Origin: an uncultured Bacteroidales bacterium
GTDB taxonomy: Bacteria; Bacteroidota; Bacteroidia; Bacteroidales; Bacteroidaceae
Reading direction: 5' to 3'
Assembly: GCA_947303715.1 (NCBI GenBank)
Contig: CAMYYY010000004.1
Coordinates: 42,043-106,042, forward strand
DNA length: 64,000 nt
Positions within the stretch are counted from its first letter, which is position 1, and each line of letters opens with the position of its first letter. Under the pieces are notes generated by a model. That model was not told the DNA's origin. It worked only from the letters and a program-made list of their open reading frames with translations, and ran no database searches. Positions 9,279 through 18,318 of this stretch are shown here, in pieces. A program made the position numbers and the translations under genes.

Positions 9279-9352
9279 TGATCCCGTTGGGATTCAAACC
9301 CAAGACCTTCAGAACCGGAATCTGACGCTCTATTCAGCTAAGCTACGGGACC
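9279..9352 (-). tRNA. tRNA-Arg (anticodon CCG)
   Basis: Read on the minus strand the 74 bases fold as a complete cloverleaf. The acceptor GGTCCCG pairs with CGGGATC (one G-T pair). Positions 8-9 are TA, the D-stem is GCTT/GAGC, the anticodon stem TCAGA/TCTGA encloses the loop TTCCGGT with anticodon CCG, the variable loop is AGGTC, and the T-arm TTGGG/CCCAA encloses TTTGAAT. The discriminator base is A and CCA is not encoded. It reads CGG codons. Confidence 0.93.
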
Positions 9353-9453
9353 CGCTGTTCGCTTTCGCGGCTGCGAAGGTACGGCTTTTTCGTAAAATGG
9401 CAAAAAATATTTGGAGAAACTTTCTCGGCTTTCACGCCGCCATACCTCGAGAT

Positions 9454-9531
9454 TTTGTGGATTACTCCAGTTTTCAGTAGAAAAAATTTGTGGATTACTC
9501 CATTTTTTAGTAGAAAAAATTTGTGGATAAG
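9454..9531 (+). repeat. 33-base tandem repeat (2.4 copies) upstream of the DUF4143 ATPase
   Basis: Units start at 9454, 9487 and 9520, each beginning TTTGTGGAT. The first two are full 33-base copies differing at three positions; the third is cut short. The TTTG that opens the third copy falls exactly at the -33 position of the promoter of the downstream gene, so the repeat contributes a promoter element and its copy number could affect expression. Confidence 0.8.
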
Positions 9532-9550
9532 AAAAAAGATGGTACTTTTG
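9520..9550 (+). promoter_or_regulatory. promoter of the first DUF4143 ATPase
   Basis: TTTG at 9520-9523, 19 bases, TACTTTTG at 9543-9550, then a start codon at 9576. The -33 element is part of the tandem repeat. Confidence 0.75.
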
Positions 9551-9575
9551 CAGCGCATTATCAAATAGAACCACT

Positions 9576-10907
9576 ATGATATTCAGACGCAAATTATACG
9601 ATAGGATGCTGGAATGGAAAGCGCAGTGGGGAGGAAAGTGTGCACTTTTGATAAAAGGTGCCCGCCGCGTAGGAAAATCAACGATTGTAGAAACATTTGC
9701 AAAAAACGAATACAAATCCTATATCCTAATAGACTTCTCGCAAGCCTCGAAGCAAGTAGAAGAGGCGTTCGACGACATGATGGACCTCAACTTTTTTTTC
9801 CTTCGTTTGCAGGCCATCTTCAACGTTACGCTTTACCCCCGCGAATCGGTAATCGTGTTCGACGAAGTGCAGTTCAACCCACGTGCACGGCAAGCCATTA
9901 AACATTTAGTAGCAGATGGCAGATATGATTATATAGAAACGGGTTCGCTGATATCCATTCGAAAGAATGTGGAGCACATCCTCATTCCCAGCGAGGAGAT
10001 GAGTTTGACGCTGTTTCCGATGGATTGGGAAGAGTTCTATTGGGCAATAGGCGATGACACCACTCCCGTGCTGTTGCGACAAGCCTTTGATAGGCATAAG
10101 CCTATGGGAGATGCAGTACATCGTCGCTGGATGCGCGACTTGCGCTTGTACATGCTCGTTGGAGGTATGCCACAGGCTATCGATGCATACTTGTCGAGCA
10201 ACAATCTCCAAGAGGTCGATCGGGTAAAGCGTCAGATTATCGAATTATATTACGCGGATTTCAATAAGGTAGATCCTTCGGGACGTGCATCAAAGTTATT
10301 CAGAGATATACCATCGCAGTTGACAGGCAACGCTTCGCGCTACATGACGGAGAAAGCCTTGAATGAAAAACGTACGGAAAACATCGAAATCATTGTTTCC
10401 GAAATGCAGGAAAGCATGGTGATAAACCTTGCTCACCAAGCCGATGACCCACATGTGGGATTAGGATTGAACAAAAGCCTTTACGCATACAAGATGTTTC
10501 TGTCTGACACGGGATTGTTTGTGACCTTGGCTTTCTGGGATAAGGATTACACAGAGAACGTTATATACCAGAAACTCTTGAGCGACAAGCTTGAAGCCAA
10601 TTTAGGATACATATATGAAAATCTTGTCGCCCAAATGTTGCGAGCAGCGGGAAATGAGCTGTATTATTACACTTTCCCTACAGACAATGGCAATAAGAAC
10701 TACGAGGTAGACTTCCTGCTCTCTCGCGGGTCAAAGATTATGCCCATCGAAGTGAAGTCCTCTGGCTATCGAACCCATCGCTCATTGGATGTTTTCTGCG
10801 AGAGATTCTCATCACGTATAGGAGAGCGTATCCTGCTTTATACAAAAGACTATCAAAGGGACAGCGTTATCACCTGTTTGCCAGTTTATTTTACTCCTTT
10901 CTTATAG
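9576..10907 (+). CDS. AAA-family ATPase with DUF4143 domain
   Basis: 443 residues. The N-terminal AAA_14 domain has a Walker A loop, GARRVGKST (about residues 28-36), and Walker B VIVFDEVQ (about residues 91-98), with LIKGARRVGK preceding. The C-terminal DUF4143 part includes a YEVDFLL...IPIEVKSSG segment, which resembles the Asp...Glu-x-Lys core of restriction-like nucleases. Such genes are abundant and often multicopy in Bacteroidetes, and their role is not established. A second member of similar size is at 52789-54123. It stands alone, next to a tRNA and behind tandem promoter repeats, which fits a mobile or phase-variable gene. Confidence 0.88.
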   Translation: MIFRRKLYDRMLEWKAQWGGKCALLIKGARRVGKSTIVETFAKNEYKSYILIDFSQASKQVEEAFDDMMDLNFFFLRLQAIFNVTLYPRESVIVFDEVQFNPRARQAIKHLVADGRYDYIETGSLISIRKNVEHILIPSEEMSLTLFPMDWEEFYWAIGDDTTPVLLRQAFDRHKPMGDAVHRRWMRDLRLYMLVGGMPQAIDAYLSSNNLQEVDRVKRQIIELYYADFNKVDPSGRASKLFRDIPSQLTGNASRYMTEKALNEKRTENIEIIVSEMQESMVINLAHQADDPHVGLGLNKSLYAYKMFLSDTGLFVTLAFWDKDYTENVIYQKLLSDKLEANLGYIYENLVAQMLRAAGNELYYYTFPTDNGNKNYEVDFLLSRGSKIMPIEVKSSGYRTHRSLDVFCERFSSRIGERILLYTKDYQRDSVITCLPVYFTPFL

Positions 10908-11288
10908 TGTTAGTTACGATTATTGCTTATATCTCTGTTCGGGATAAAAATTCAAAAAAGCATGGGCAATAATATAGCAAAAGACCCCAAAGAAGCCCGA
11001 AGGGCTAGTAAGACGACGCTTCGAGGCTTTGCTTGACGAAACAAGGCATTGCAAGAATGTGACGAAAAAAAGAAAAAATGCTACATTGCTACATAAGACA
11101 AATAAAGTATTGTATTTCTGTTTGATATCACATGTATAAAGGTAAAATGCTACATAATCCTACATAATGCTACATAGAAATAGGGCTTACGGGTAGGATT
11201 TCGGATGAACCCCAAAAATCCTATACAATAAATAAATCTTATTGCATTGCCAATGCCACCTTCATTTTTGATTAATAGAGAATAACAC
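10908..11288. other. intergenic region with TACAT-rich repeat copy A
   Basis: No gene is seen. A small hairpin (AGCCC-GAA-GGGCT, 10994-11006) follows the ATPase gene, and copy A of the TACAT repeat module occupies about 11079-11209. Confidence 0.5.
11079..11209 (+). repeat. TACAT repeat module, copy A
   Basis: It begins ATGCTACATTGCTACATAA, continues with about 45 AT-rich bases and then ATGCTACATAATCCTACAT plus another ATGCTACAT, and ends GGATTTCGGATGAA. Copy B (12851-12983) is a direct copy of roughly 85% identity on the other side of the Sel1 gene; copy C (13004-13103) is inverted. Confidence 0.8.
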
Positions 11289-12674
11289 CTAAATAGAATT
11301 TTCGGAAACTTTGTTATACCAAGCCTTTGCTTTGCGGGCATTTTTTGGAGTGCCCCACCCTTTTTCATAGCACTCTCCCAACCTTTTCTGTGCGCCTACA
11401 TGTCCCTGTTCCGCTGCTTTTGTAAACCAATAAAAAGAGAAATTGTAATCTGGCACAACATATTCGCCTTTACAGAACAGCTCACCCATGTAATACTGAT
11501 CGGCGGCATTTCCCTGCATAGCCGAGAGAAAAGAATCGTGTATTTTCTTCAACATTTCATTACTGATGTCAAGCGACACGCCCAAGGCTCCCCAAACTCG
11601 GGTGTCATCAGCTTCAACAGCCTTTCCATACCATTTTAAGGCTGTTTCTGTTTCTTTTCCGCGTTCCATGTATCGAGACCTAGGCCTCGCTGATATTATT
11701 GGTTGAGCGGATTCTATATTTTTAACACTATTCCCCAATCTATAACAATTACCTAAATTAATTTGAGCCAAGAAATGCCCTTGTTCAGCAGCTTTACGAA
11801 GCCATTCGATAGCTTTTTTATAAGCCTTTTCACTTTCGTAATAAAACAGATATATGTTCCCAACCATATATTGAGCTTCCATGTGATTCTGCTCAGCAGC
11901 TTTTGTGAACCAATTGAAGGCTTCTTTTTGATTCTTTTTGGTTCCTTTTCCAAAATAGTAGCAATCCCCAAGGTTATATTGTGCCGTTGCATTATTCTGC
12001 TTTGCCGACTGGGTGTACCAATAGAAAGCCTTGGAAAGATCTTTTTCAACACCATTTCCATTTTCGTAACAAATGCCGAGATAACATTGTGCACGGGCAT
12101 CACCCTGATTTGCTGCTTTTGTGTACCATTCTACAGCCTCGTTGTAATCTTGGGCAACCCCCATTCCATTATAGGTGAAATAACCCACATAAAATTGCGC
12201 TGTAGCATCACCCAATGCCGCTGTTGCTTTATAAATACGATAAGCCGTCTCGTAATCATTGGAAACCGTATCAGCCATCTCTATTTTTGGCTGCTCTTTC
12301 TCCACATTTAACTTGAGCTCATACGTTCGGCCGCCTTCTATTGGAACGGGAAAATAGAAATTGCGTATAACGCCATACTGCTGATGAAAGATGGAAATCT
12401 TTTGGGCATGACGGGGGACATAAACCCATATCTCTCCCACGGCTTGCTTGACGTTGACAACTCCAAGCATTCCAATGTCGAAGGTGAAACCTGTCTCCGA
12501 CGTTACTACCTTGATTAGCGCAGCCACTTCGCCGTTCTGATCAATTTCCTGCGTACCATTAGTGATAGCTGTGAGATCAGTTTCCAACAATCGAAAACCC
12601 GACAGAGACAAACTCTGTGCAGACATAGTTGTAGCAACAACGAATAGCAACACCACAAATGACAATCTTCTCAT
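11289..12674 (-). CDS. secreted Sel1-repeat (TPR-like) protein
   Basis: 461 residues with a signal peptide (MRRLSFVVLLFVVATTMSA). Residues 20 to about 125 form a beta-rich N-terminal domain ending in an EGGRTYELKLNVE motif that recalls PEGA-type domains. From about residue 140 there are tandem Sel1 repeats of about 36 residues (pattern AxxxLGxxYxxGxGVxxDxxxAxxWYxKAA). The repeat register is interrupted at about residues 320-345 by a non-repeat stretch containing SARPRSRYMERGKE, which looks like a small insertion. Sel1 proteins are protein-binding scaffolds; no partner can be named. The gene is flanked on both sides by the TACAT module and has its own promoter. Confidence 0.85.
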   Translation of the reverse strand: MRRLSFVVLLFVVATTMSAQSLSLSGFRLLETDLTAITNGTQEIDQNGEVAALIKVVTSETGFTFDIGMLGVVNVKQAVGEIWVYVPRHAQKISIFHQQYGVIRNFYFPVPIEGGRTYELKLNVEKEQPKIEMADTVSNDYETAYRIYKATAALGDATAQFYVGYFTYNGMGVAQDYNEAVEWYTKAANQGDARAQCYLGICYENGNGVEKDLSKAFYWYTQSAKQNNATAQYNLGDCYYFGKGTKKNQKEAFNWFTKAAEQNHMEAQYMVGNIYLFYYESEKAYKKAIEWLRKAAEQGHFLAQINLGNCYRLGNSVKNIESAQPIISARPRSRYMERGKETETALKWYGKAVEADDTRVWGALGVSLDISNEMLKKIHDSFLSAMQGNAADQYYMGELFCKGEYVVPDYNFSFYWFTKAAEQGHVGAQKRLGECYEKGWGTPKNARKAKAWYNKVSENSI

Positions 12675-12730
12675 TTATCTTATTTTTTGTCCAATATTAT
12701 TATATCCTTCTTGTATCCAAGAACACGATG

Positions 12731-12761
12731 CAAATGTAGGTGTTATTTCAGAGACTTCAAA
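12731..12761 (-). promoter_or_regulatory. promoter of the Sel1-repeat gene
   Basis: On the minus strand, TTTG at 12761-12758, 19 bases, TACATTTG at 12738-12731, leaving a leader of about 50 bases. Confidence 0.7.
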
Positions 12762-12850
12762 CAAAAGGGACGTTTTTTTCGAATTCGCAGAAAAAATGGT
12801 GCAGCAAAAGGACAAAATAAGAATCCGTATTAATTCTATTATATGATAAA

Positions 12851-12983
12851 ATGCTACATTGCTACATAATACAAATAAAGTGTTGGTATTCTGTTTTATA
12901 TTCTATGTATAAAGGTGAAAATGCTACATAATCCTACATAATGCTACATAGAAAAGGGGCTTCTAGGCTGGATTTCGGATGAA
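12851..12983 (+). repeat. TACAT repeat module, copy B
   Basis: Direct copy of module A, with the same start (ATGCTACATTGCTACATAA) and the same end (GGATTTCGGATGAA). It lies upstream of the Sel1 gene and immediately beside inverted copy C. Confidence 0.8.
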
Positions 12984-13003
12984 AAAGTGTGACAAAATAA
13001 AAA

Positions 13004-13103
13004 ATGTAGCATTATGTAGGATTATGTAGCATTCAGGGCTATCTACATAGGGTAAAACGGACATAATCAGCGTTATAAAACGTTTTATGTAGCAATGTAG
13101 CAT
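13004..13103 (-). repeat. TACAT repeat module, copy C (inverted)
   Basis: Read on the minus strand it begins ATGCTACATTGCTACATAA and ends with the triple ATGCTACAT/ATCCTACAT cluster; the middle differs from copies A and B. Copies B and C together form a large imperfect palindrome. The rest of 12675-13248 carries no gene. Confidence 0.75.
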
Positions 13104-13248
13104 TTTTACAAAGATTATTTGTTGGAAACGTCTTTCCAACGTTTGATTTCGTTTATAAACAGCGCCCGTGTTTATATAAACGCCGTCCCTTTTTATAAAA
13201 AGAGAAGGCGAATAGAAAAAAGTTTTCAAACAATCTTCTTTTGTTCTA

Positions 13249-13279
13249 TTGCTTTCTTTTGCGAAAAACCCTATCTTTG
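13249..13279 (+). promoter_or_regulatory. promoter of the nucleoside hydrolase-like gene
   Basis: TTG at 13249-13251, 20 bases, TATCTTTG at 13272-13279, then a start codon at 13312. Confidence 0.7.
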
Positions 13280-13311
13280 CACAGGAATAAAGATTGAAAA
13301 TAATCAGAACG

Positions 13312-14379
13312 ATGAGACACATTAAACTACTTTTTATGGCTTTTGCTGTGGTGCTTGCAGGGTGTAATGAGGGCAGCATGGATGCGCCCAGCATCATCCT
13401 GGACACGGATATGGGCAACGACATCGACGATGCTCTGGCGTTGGCGGCGATGAATCGTTATATCGATATGGGGCGCGTCAAGGTACTCGCCATCGGTATG
13501 AGCAAGGAGGGTGCTGAGGCTGCCGAATACACAGACATCGTGCAGACATGGTATGGGCATGGGGACATCCCTATCGGGCGCGTGTCGGGCAGCACGGGCC
13601 CCAAGACCACAGGGGAGCACTACACGCACAAGACTTGTGCGCTCAAGGATGAGACGGGCGCCCCGTTGTTTGCGCGGACAAATGGAACTGGGCAGACGCC
13701 GCCTCTGACGGATGAACTCTACCGTCGCGTATTGGCGAAGCAGAAAGACCATTCCGTCACGTTCGTTACCGTCGGCTTTTCGACGAATATGGCTTCGCTG
13801 CTGGAGACACAGGCAGATGATATTTCACCCCTCAGCGGGAAGGAACTGGTTGCCAAAAAGGTCAAAACGCTCGTCATGATGGCTGGAAATATGGCAAAGG
13901 AGCAAGGAGAATTCAACGTCACGGAGGACATTACGGCGGCACGCAAAGTCTTTGACGAATGGCCCACGCCCATCGTCACCTCGCCCTTCGAACTGGGCGT
14001 GCGTGTCTGCTTCCCCCACGAGAGAGTCAAGGACATCGGCGAGCGTCAGCCCAACCCCGTCGCGGAAGGGTATCGTTTCTATCAGGGTTCGGAGTATAAC
14101 GCCTGCAGCTGGGACCCGACGGCACTCATCTATGCCGTAGAGGGGGAGAATCCGAACTACTACACACTATCCCCAGCCGGAACCATCTGGGTGGACGAGG
14201 CGGGTATCACACGCTTCATGCCTCCCCATCATGGTGAGGTTACCTTGCGTTTTATGCTATTGAAGCTGAAATTCAAAACGCATTCGAAAAGGAATACAAA
14301 GCACCGCTACCTTATCGCCAATGACGAACAAGTAGCGGCACTAACTCGACGCCTTGTGGAACTGGTTACAGCCCGCTGA
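13312..14379 (+). CDS. inosine-uridine preferring nucleoside hydrolase family lipoprotein
   Basis: 355 residues from the ATG at 13312 (an in-frame ATG at 13294 lies too close to the transcription start). The lipobox VVLAGC gives a lipidated Cys at about residue 17, so it is exported. The family signature DTDMGNDIDDALAL (about residues 31-44) is the calcium-binding Asp cluster of nucleoside hydrolases, which cleave the N-glycosidic bond of ribonucleosides. The C-terminal catalytic His/Asp region is less typical, so the substrate may not be a nucleoside. Its 3' end overlaps the convergent transglutaminase gene by 14 bases. Confidence 0.85.
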   Translation: MRHIKLLFMAFAVVLAGCNEGSMDAPSIILDTDMGNDIDDALALAAMNRYIDMGRVKVLAIGMSKEGAEAAEYTDIVQTWYGHGDIPIGRVSGSTGPKTTGEHYTHKTCALKDETGAPLFARTNGTGQTPPLTDELYRRVLAKQKDHSVTFVTVGFSTNMASLLETQADDISPLSGKELVAKKVKTLVMMAGNMAKEQGEFNVTEDITAARKVFDEWPTPIVTSPFELGVRVCFPHERVKDIGERQPNPVAEGYRFYQGSEYNACSWDPTALIYAVEGENPNYYTLSPAGTIWVDEAGITRFMPPHHGEVTLRFMLLKLKFKTHSKRNTKHRYLIANDEQVAALTRRLVELVTAR

Positions 14380-16879
14380 TTACCTGACGCAGGTTGGTGG
14401 CAAGCGAGGTGTTGTAGCCTTGCGAGAAATAGACGATACGTCCGAACGAATCGGCGATAACAATAACGGGAAGGCGGTCGAACGTCGTGCTGCAACCTGC
14501 GCTGAGCTCGCGTGCCAATGCCTCGGGCACGACACGCTCCGAAAGTGCCATGCGCCCGGTCTCGCCAGCCATGCTGACCAAAGCATCAGGCGAATGGGGA
14601 TGGAGTTCCACAAAGGGACGTCCCCAGACGGCGATGTCCTCCTTCATTCCGTCAATTAATCCACGCGCATGGACGGAAGGCTCGTCCTTCTCGCCCATTA
14701 TAGCCAGCGCGAAATAGCCGCGCCCCGTGTAGGGCAGCAGCGGATCGGCATCGAAATGGCCGATGACGGCAATCTCTTTCTTTGCTTCGCGCATGACAAG
14801 GGGCACGACAACGGGAGATTCACTTCCTCCTTCGGAGGAGGGAACCTCCACGAATTCCATGTGTGCCAGCACAGCGCCTGAAGCCAGACGAGAGCCCGAG
14901 GTTATCAGATAATATCCCTTATCGACTTTGTACGGCTGGCGCAGGAGCGTCTCCCACGAGGCCAAAGTACCCGCCTCCGTAGCCTCGCCCTCCTCGAAGT
15001 TGTAGAGATGAGCCACGCCGTCGTTGAACGACGAGAGCGTGAAATGGGTGTAATAGACGGGATTGGGCAAGAAGGGTTGCGGAGTGTATTGAGCAGCGAG
15101 CCAGCCCTCCCCTCCCTCACGGGAGGGGTCGGGGGTGGGTCTCTGGGGAGGGGTGGGTCTCTGCCACTCTCCTTGCCAACGATACTGCGTCTGTCCTGTT
15201 ACTTCGTCGATGCGGGCTTCGAAGCCGAGGGCACGGCAAAGGGCGACGAAGAAGATATTTCGGTTCAATTCGTCGCAGACGCGATAGTTCCACACCGTTA
15301 TGGGCGCCATGCGGAGGTTCTGCGGATTCTGCTCCTCCACCACGCGGATGTTATCGCACGTCCAAGTCCACACTTCAGCAGGGGATTGGAAGTGAGGCAA
15401 CGCGGAGACGTCAATCTTCGAGCGGAAGGGGCGTAGCTGCTCCCGTTCCACGCGAGGACAATCCCGATAGGATGACCAAGAAGCCTCTCCTAAATCCTCC
15501 CCTGAAGGGAAGGACTTTAGAAGCGCATCCTCCAGCGCATCGAGGGTAACGTCGCGGCGGTCCTTCTCCGTAAGCGAGGCAATCAGCGGCTCGACATTAT
15601 GATTGTCAGCATGATGACTGCGGAAAGCGTCCAACACGGCTTTTCCTGCTGGAACCGTATGGGCAGCCAGTCGAAGGGAGTCTTCGTAGGCGAAGCGCTT
15701 CGCACAAATTGCGCGCTCTTCGGCTGTGGCATCGGATGGGATTGGATTCTCCACAGGAGGAACGATGTCAATATCCACGGAGAAACGCTTCCCCAAAGGG
15801 TATTGGAGGGTAACGTCAGTTTTGTCCGACTGCGCCTTGGCAAAGCCGAACATGCCGTCTTTGCTGGCCCACACGAGCAGATCGCCACAACCTGTGATGA
15901 GGCTTGCCTGCCCGCGAACATCGGAGTGATAGGTGGCAACGGTGTAGAACTCGGCATAGTTGTAAATCTTGAATTCCACCGTGGCATCCTTCACGGGCTT
16001 GCCTTCCTTGTCAAGTACGGTAACCACGTTGCGGCGCGTGGGGACATAGCCCGAGATGACGTTGATTTCGGTATGGAGGGGGCTGCTGTCGATGACGTCC
16101 TCATTCTCGTCAATTTGATAATTGCCAAAGACGCGGGTATGCAGCAGCATGGCACGGCTGACGGGGGCGTTGAACCATGCCATGTTGAGGCGCGGCTCGG
16201 GCTCGCAGGCACCCAGGAAATACCACTTGCCATCCACCCAGGCCTCCACCCAGGCATGGTTGTCGTCGGTATGCGCCCAGCGGGGGGTATAGACTTGGCG
16301 GGCAGGGATGCCGACGGCACGCAGGGCAGCAACACCCAGCACGCTCTCCTCGCCACAACGTCCCGTACCCGTTGCCATTGTTGCCAATGGGCTGGAAGTG
16401 CGGGCATCGGAAGGCTTATAGGTAGCTTGTTCGTGACACCAATGGTTGATTTCCAGTACGGCATCATACATGCTCATGCCCTTCACACGTCGGCAGAGGG
16501 AGTCCGCCCAGAGGGTGCGGAAATCATCCAAATCCTCGTTATTAACACGTGGAGGGAGGACGAAATGGCGGAACTCCTTCTCGGGGACGTTCCAATTCAT
16601 CTCGCTGCGCACTTTGAGAGCCGATTTCACCTGTTCTACCCAATACGTGAAGGGCTGCATCGCCATGTCGGGCAGGGGGAGGTAGCTGTAGAGGAACTCC
16701 ATGTAGCGGCGTTCATCGGGGGTGAATGCCGTTGTCTCAAGCGGCTGCCAGACACTCTGTTCAAACTCGGGTAGGGCAGCCCGACGCTCGGCGAGAGGAA
16801 GGGATTCCTGATGCACGTTACAGCCCGTCAGCAGGAACAGAGGAAACAGCAGAATAAGGAGATGGGAGGAGAATTTCAT
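14366..16879 (-). CDS. transglutaminase-like domain lipoprotein
   Basis: 837 residues from the ATG at 16879 (a second ATG four codons upstream is possible). The signal ends in LFLLTGC, a lipobox. The transglutaminase-like core has GRCGEESV with the nucleophilic Cys at about residue 174, DDNHAWVEAW with the catalytic His, and GACEPEP where the third acidic residue is expected. A beta-sandwich region follows, then a thioredoxin-like C-terminus is possible (IVIADSFGRIVYFSQGY). Three GC-rich palindromes are inserted in frame (14822-14845, 15105-15168, 15481-15516), encoding low-complexity stretches such as PTPDPSREGGEG. It is last in the TonB-receptor operon. Substrate unknown. Confidence 0.85.
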   Translation of the reverse strand: MKFSSHLLILLFPLFLLTGCNVHQESLPLAERRAALPEFEQSVWQPLETTAFTPDERRYMEFLYSYLPLPDMAMQPFTYWVEQVKSALKVRSEMNWNVPEKEFRHFVLPPRVNNEDLDDFRTLWADSLCRRVKGMSMYDAVLEINHWCHEQATYKPSDARTSSPLATMATGTGRCGEESVLGVAALRAVGIPARQVYTPRWAHTDDNHAWVEAWVDGKWYFLGACEPEPRLNMAWFNAPVSRAMLLHTRVFGNYQIDENEDVIDSSPLHTEINVISGYVPTRRNVVTVLDKEGKPVKDATVEFKIYNYAEFYTVATYHSDVRGQASLITGCGDLLVWASKDGMFGFAKAQSDKTDVTLQYPLGKRFSVDIDIVPPVENPIPSDATAEERAICAKRFAYEDSLRLAAHTVPAGKAVLDAFRSHHADNHNVEPLIASLTEKDRRDVTLDALEDALLKSFPSGEDLGEASWSSYRDCPRVEREQLRPFRSKIDVSALPHFQSPAEVWTWTCDNIRVVEEQNPQNLRMAPITVWNYRVCDELNRNIFFVALCRALGFEARIDEVTGQTQYRWQGEWQRPTPPQRPTPDPSREGGEGWLAAQYTPQPFLPNPVYYTHFTLSSFNDGVAHLYNFEEGEATEAGTLASWETLLRQPYKVDKGYYLITSGSRLASGAVLAHMEFVEVPSSEGGSESPVVVPLVMREAKKEIAVIGHFDADPLLPYTGRGYFALAIMGEKDEPSVHARGLIDGMKEDIAVWGRPFVELHPHSPDALVSMAGETGRMALSERVVPEALARELSAGCSTTFDRLPVIVIADSFGRIVYFSQGYNTSLATNLRQVISGL
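14822..14845 (-). repeat. in-frame GC-rich palindrome inside the transglutaminase-like gene (site 1)
   Basis: TCCTCC-TTC-GGAGGA hairpin encoding SSEGGSE between ordinary protein sequence. It resembles the longer elements at 21844 and 50708 but is shorter. Confidence 0.5.
15105..15168 (-). repeat. in-frame GC-rich palindromic element inside the transglutaminase-like gene (site 2)
   Basis: A perfect stem, CCCCTCCC-TCAC-GGGAGGGG (15109-15128), is followed by TCGGGGGTGGGTCTC and a partial second copy. The intergenic element at 48080-48115 has the same stem and tail. It encodes RPTPPQRPTPDPSREGGEG in frame. Confidence 0.8.
15481..15516 (-). repeat. in-frame GC-rich palindromic element inside the transglutaminase-like gene (site 3)
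   Basis: On the minus strand it reads CCTTCCCTTCAGGGGAGGA, then TTTAGGAGAGGCTTC. It matches the plus-strand element at 50764-50800 at nearly every position, in the opposite orientation relative to its host gene. It encodes SFPSGEDLGEASW. Confidence 0.75.
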
Positions 16880-16903
16880 TTCTAAGGGCAAACCACGGGT
16901 TTT

Positions 16904-18277
16904 CTATAATTCTTTTGCAAAAGTGAGTTCAAGGATGGTGTCGGGGGTGTTCTTGTCCAAGGCTGGCAAATTGAGGGTGACGCCCTGCTTGTCCTGCTTG
17001 AAGGAGATTTTCTCTCCTCCGGCAAACAACTTTGCCGCCTTCAGCTTGTTCTGCGCTTTGGGGATGTCGAGTTGAAGCGTTTCAGGCAGAGCCATGTCCG
17101 CCTGCGGCAGAAGGTGGACGTAAAGCGTCTTGCCGCGTTGCGTGGTGACGCCCCACTCCTGCGTATCGATGCAGCCGCCGTCTGTGCCGTAGATGGTTTC
17201 GCCGTTTACCTCCAGCCAAGCGCCGATAGCCTTCAGGCGCTCCAAAGCCTCTTCGGGTAGAGTGCCGTCAGGACGAGGACCGACGTTGAGCAGCAGGTTG
17301 GCGCCCTTGCCGGCCGTGCGGACGAGATATTGGATGAGGAAGTCAGGGGATTTATACCCCTTGTCCTTCATGTTATAGCCCCAGCTGTTGTTCATCGTCT
17401 TGCAAGTTTCGAGCGGCAGGCGGGAAATCTCCTGTCCGGACAGTCCCGCTTCGTTCTGCCCGGGGATATCTTGCTCGAAAATCTGGATATCCTCGCCCTC
17501 GAAAGGCAGTAGGTGATGGTTGTTTCCGATGAGGCACGAAGGCTGCAGGCGATGAATCAGGGCATACTGTTCGTAGAGATTCCAGATGCGGGGCTGCTCC
17601 TCGCGCGAAAATGCATCCTGATCCCACACACCGTCGAACCAGATGGCACCAATCGGGCCGTAGTTCGTGAGCAACTCCGTGAGCTGGGTGTTCATGAAGT
17701 CCAGATAGCTGCGCTTGAGCGTTGTCGCAGGATGGTCTTTCTTCCCTTCTTCGGCAATCTTACGTCCTGTGCCCCATCCTGTACGGCCGAGGGGGTAGTA
17801 GTCCTCGCGCCCCCAGTCGAGGTGGCTGTAGTAGAAGTGGAGCTTGATTCCCTGCTTTTGGCACTCCTTCGCAAGCTCGCCGATGACGTCGCGCTTGAAA
17901 GGTGTGGCATCCACAATGTTGTACGGGCTGGCCTTTGTGCCGAACATCGAGAAGCCGTCGTGATGGCGGCTGGTGATGGTGATGTACTTGGCACCGCTGG
18001 CCTTGAAGGCGTTCACCCACTCGGCAGCATTGAACTTTGAGGGGTAAAAGGCTGCCGCCATACGGCTGTATTCGGCGTATGGCATGTTCTGCACCTGCAT
18101 GGCCCATTCGCCATCGCCCAGCATGGAGTAGATGCCCCAATGGATGAAGATGCCGAAACGGGCATCCTCGAATTCAGCACGGGCAGCCTTGTTAGCCTCC
18201 GTAGGAACATAGCCCACTTGACCGACAGCAGGCAGCGCAATAAGTAATGCAATGAAAAGGGTTTTAATGTTTCTCAT
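16904..18277 (-). CDS. alpha-L-fucosidase, glycoside hydrolase family 29
   Basis: 457 residues with a signal peptide ending near VGQVG (residue 20). GH29 enzymes remove alpha-linked L-fucose by a retaining mechanism. Family features are FGIFIHWGIYS (about residues 41-51), SRHHDGFSMF (103-112), the nucleophile motif IWFDGVW with Asp215, and LLLNVGPRPDG. The length fits the catalytic domain plus a short C-terminal beta-sandwich. It lies between a transglutaminase-like lipoprotein and a DPP-IV-type peptidase in a same-strand run led by a TonB receptor, suggesting glycoprotein breakdown. Mucin or plant fucosides are both possible sources. Confidence 0.93.
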   Translation of the reverse strand: MRNIKTLFIALLIALPAVGQVGYVPTEANKAARAEFEDARFGIFIHWGIYSMLGDGEWAMQVQNMPYAEYSRMAAAFYPSKFNAAEWVNAFKASGAKYITITSRHHDGFSMFGTKASPYNIVDATPFKRDVIGELAKECQKQGIKLHFYYSHLDWGREDYYPLGRTGWGTGRKIAEEGKKDHPATTLKRSYLDFMNTQLTELLTNYGPIGAIWFDGVWDQDAFSREEQPRIWNLYEQYALIHRLQPSCLIGNNHHLLPFEGEDIQIFEQDIPGQNEAGLSGQEISRLPLETCKTMNNSWGYNMKDKGYKSPDFLIQYLVRTAGKGANLLLNVGPRPDGTLPEEALERLKAIGAWLEVNGETIYGTDGGCIDTQEWGVTTQRGKTLYVHLLPQADMALPETLQLDIPKAQNKLKAAKLFAGGEKISFKQDKQGVTLNLPALDKNTPDTILELTFAKEL

Positions 18278-18318
18278 TTATTTTTAATTCTTAATTCTTA
18301 ATTTTTAATTATTTATTC

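Noticed and set aside
9454..9531. CRISPR-like repeat array
   Set aside because: The units are contiguous with no spacers; they are simple tandem repeats forming part of a promoter.
12963..13424. 153-codon minus-strand open frame
   Set aside because: It runs through the TACAT repeats and the promoter of the nucleoside-hydrolase gene and has no protein-like features.
15599..16774. 391-codon plus-strand open frame
   Set aside because: Antisense to the transglutaminase-like gene, whose catalytic motifs are on the minus strand.
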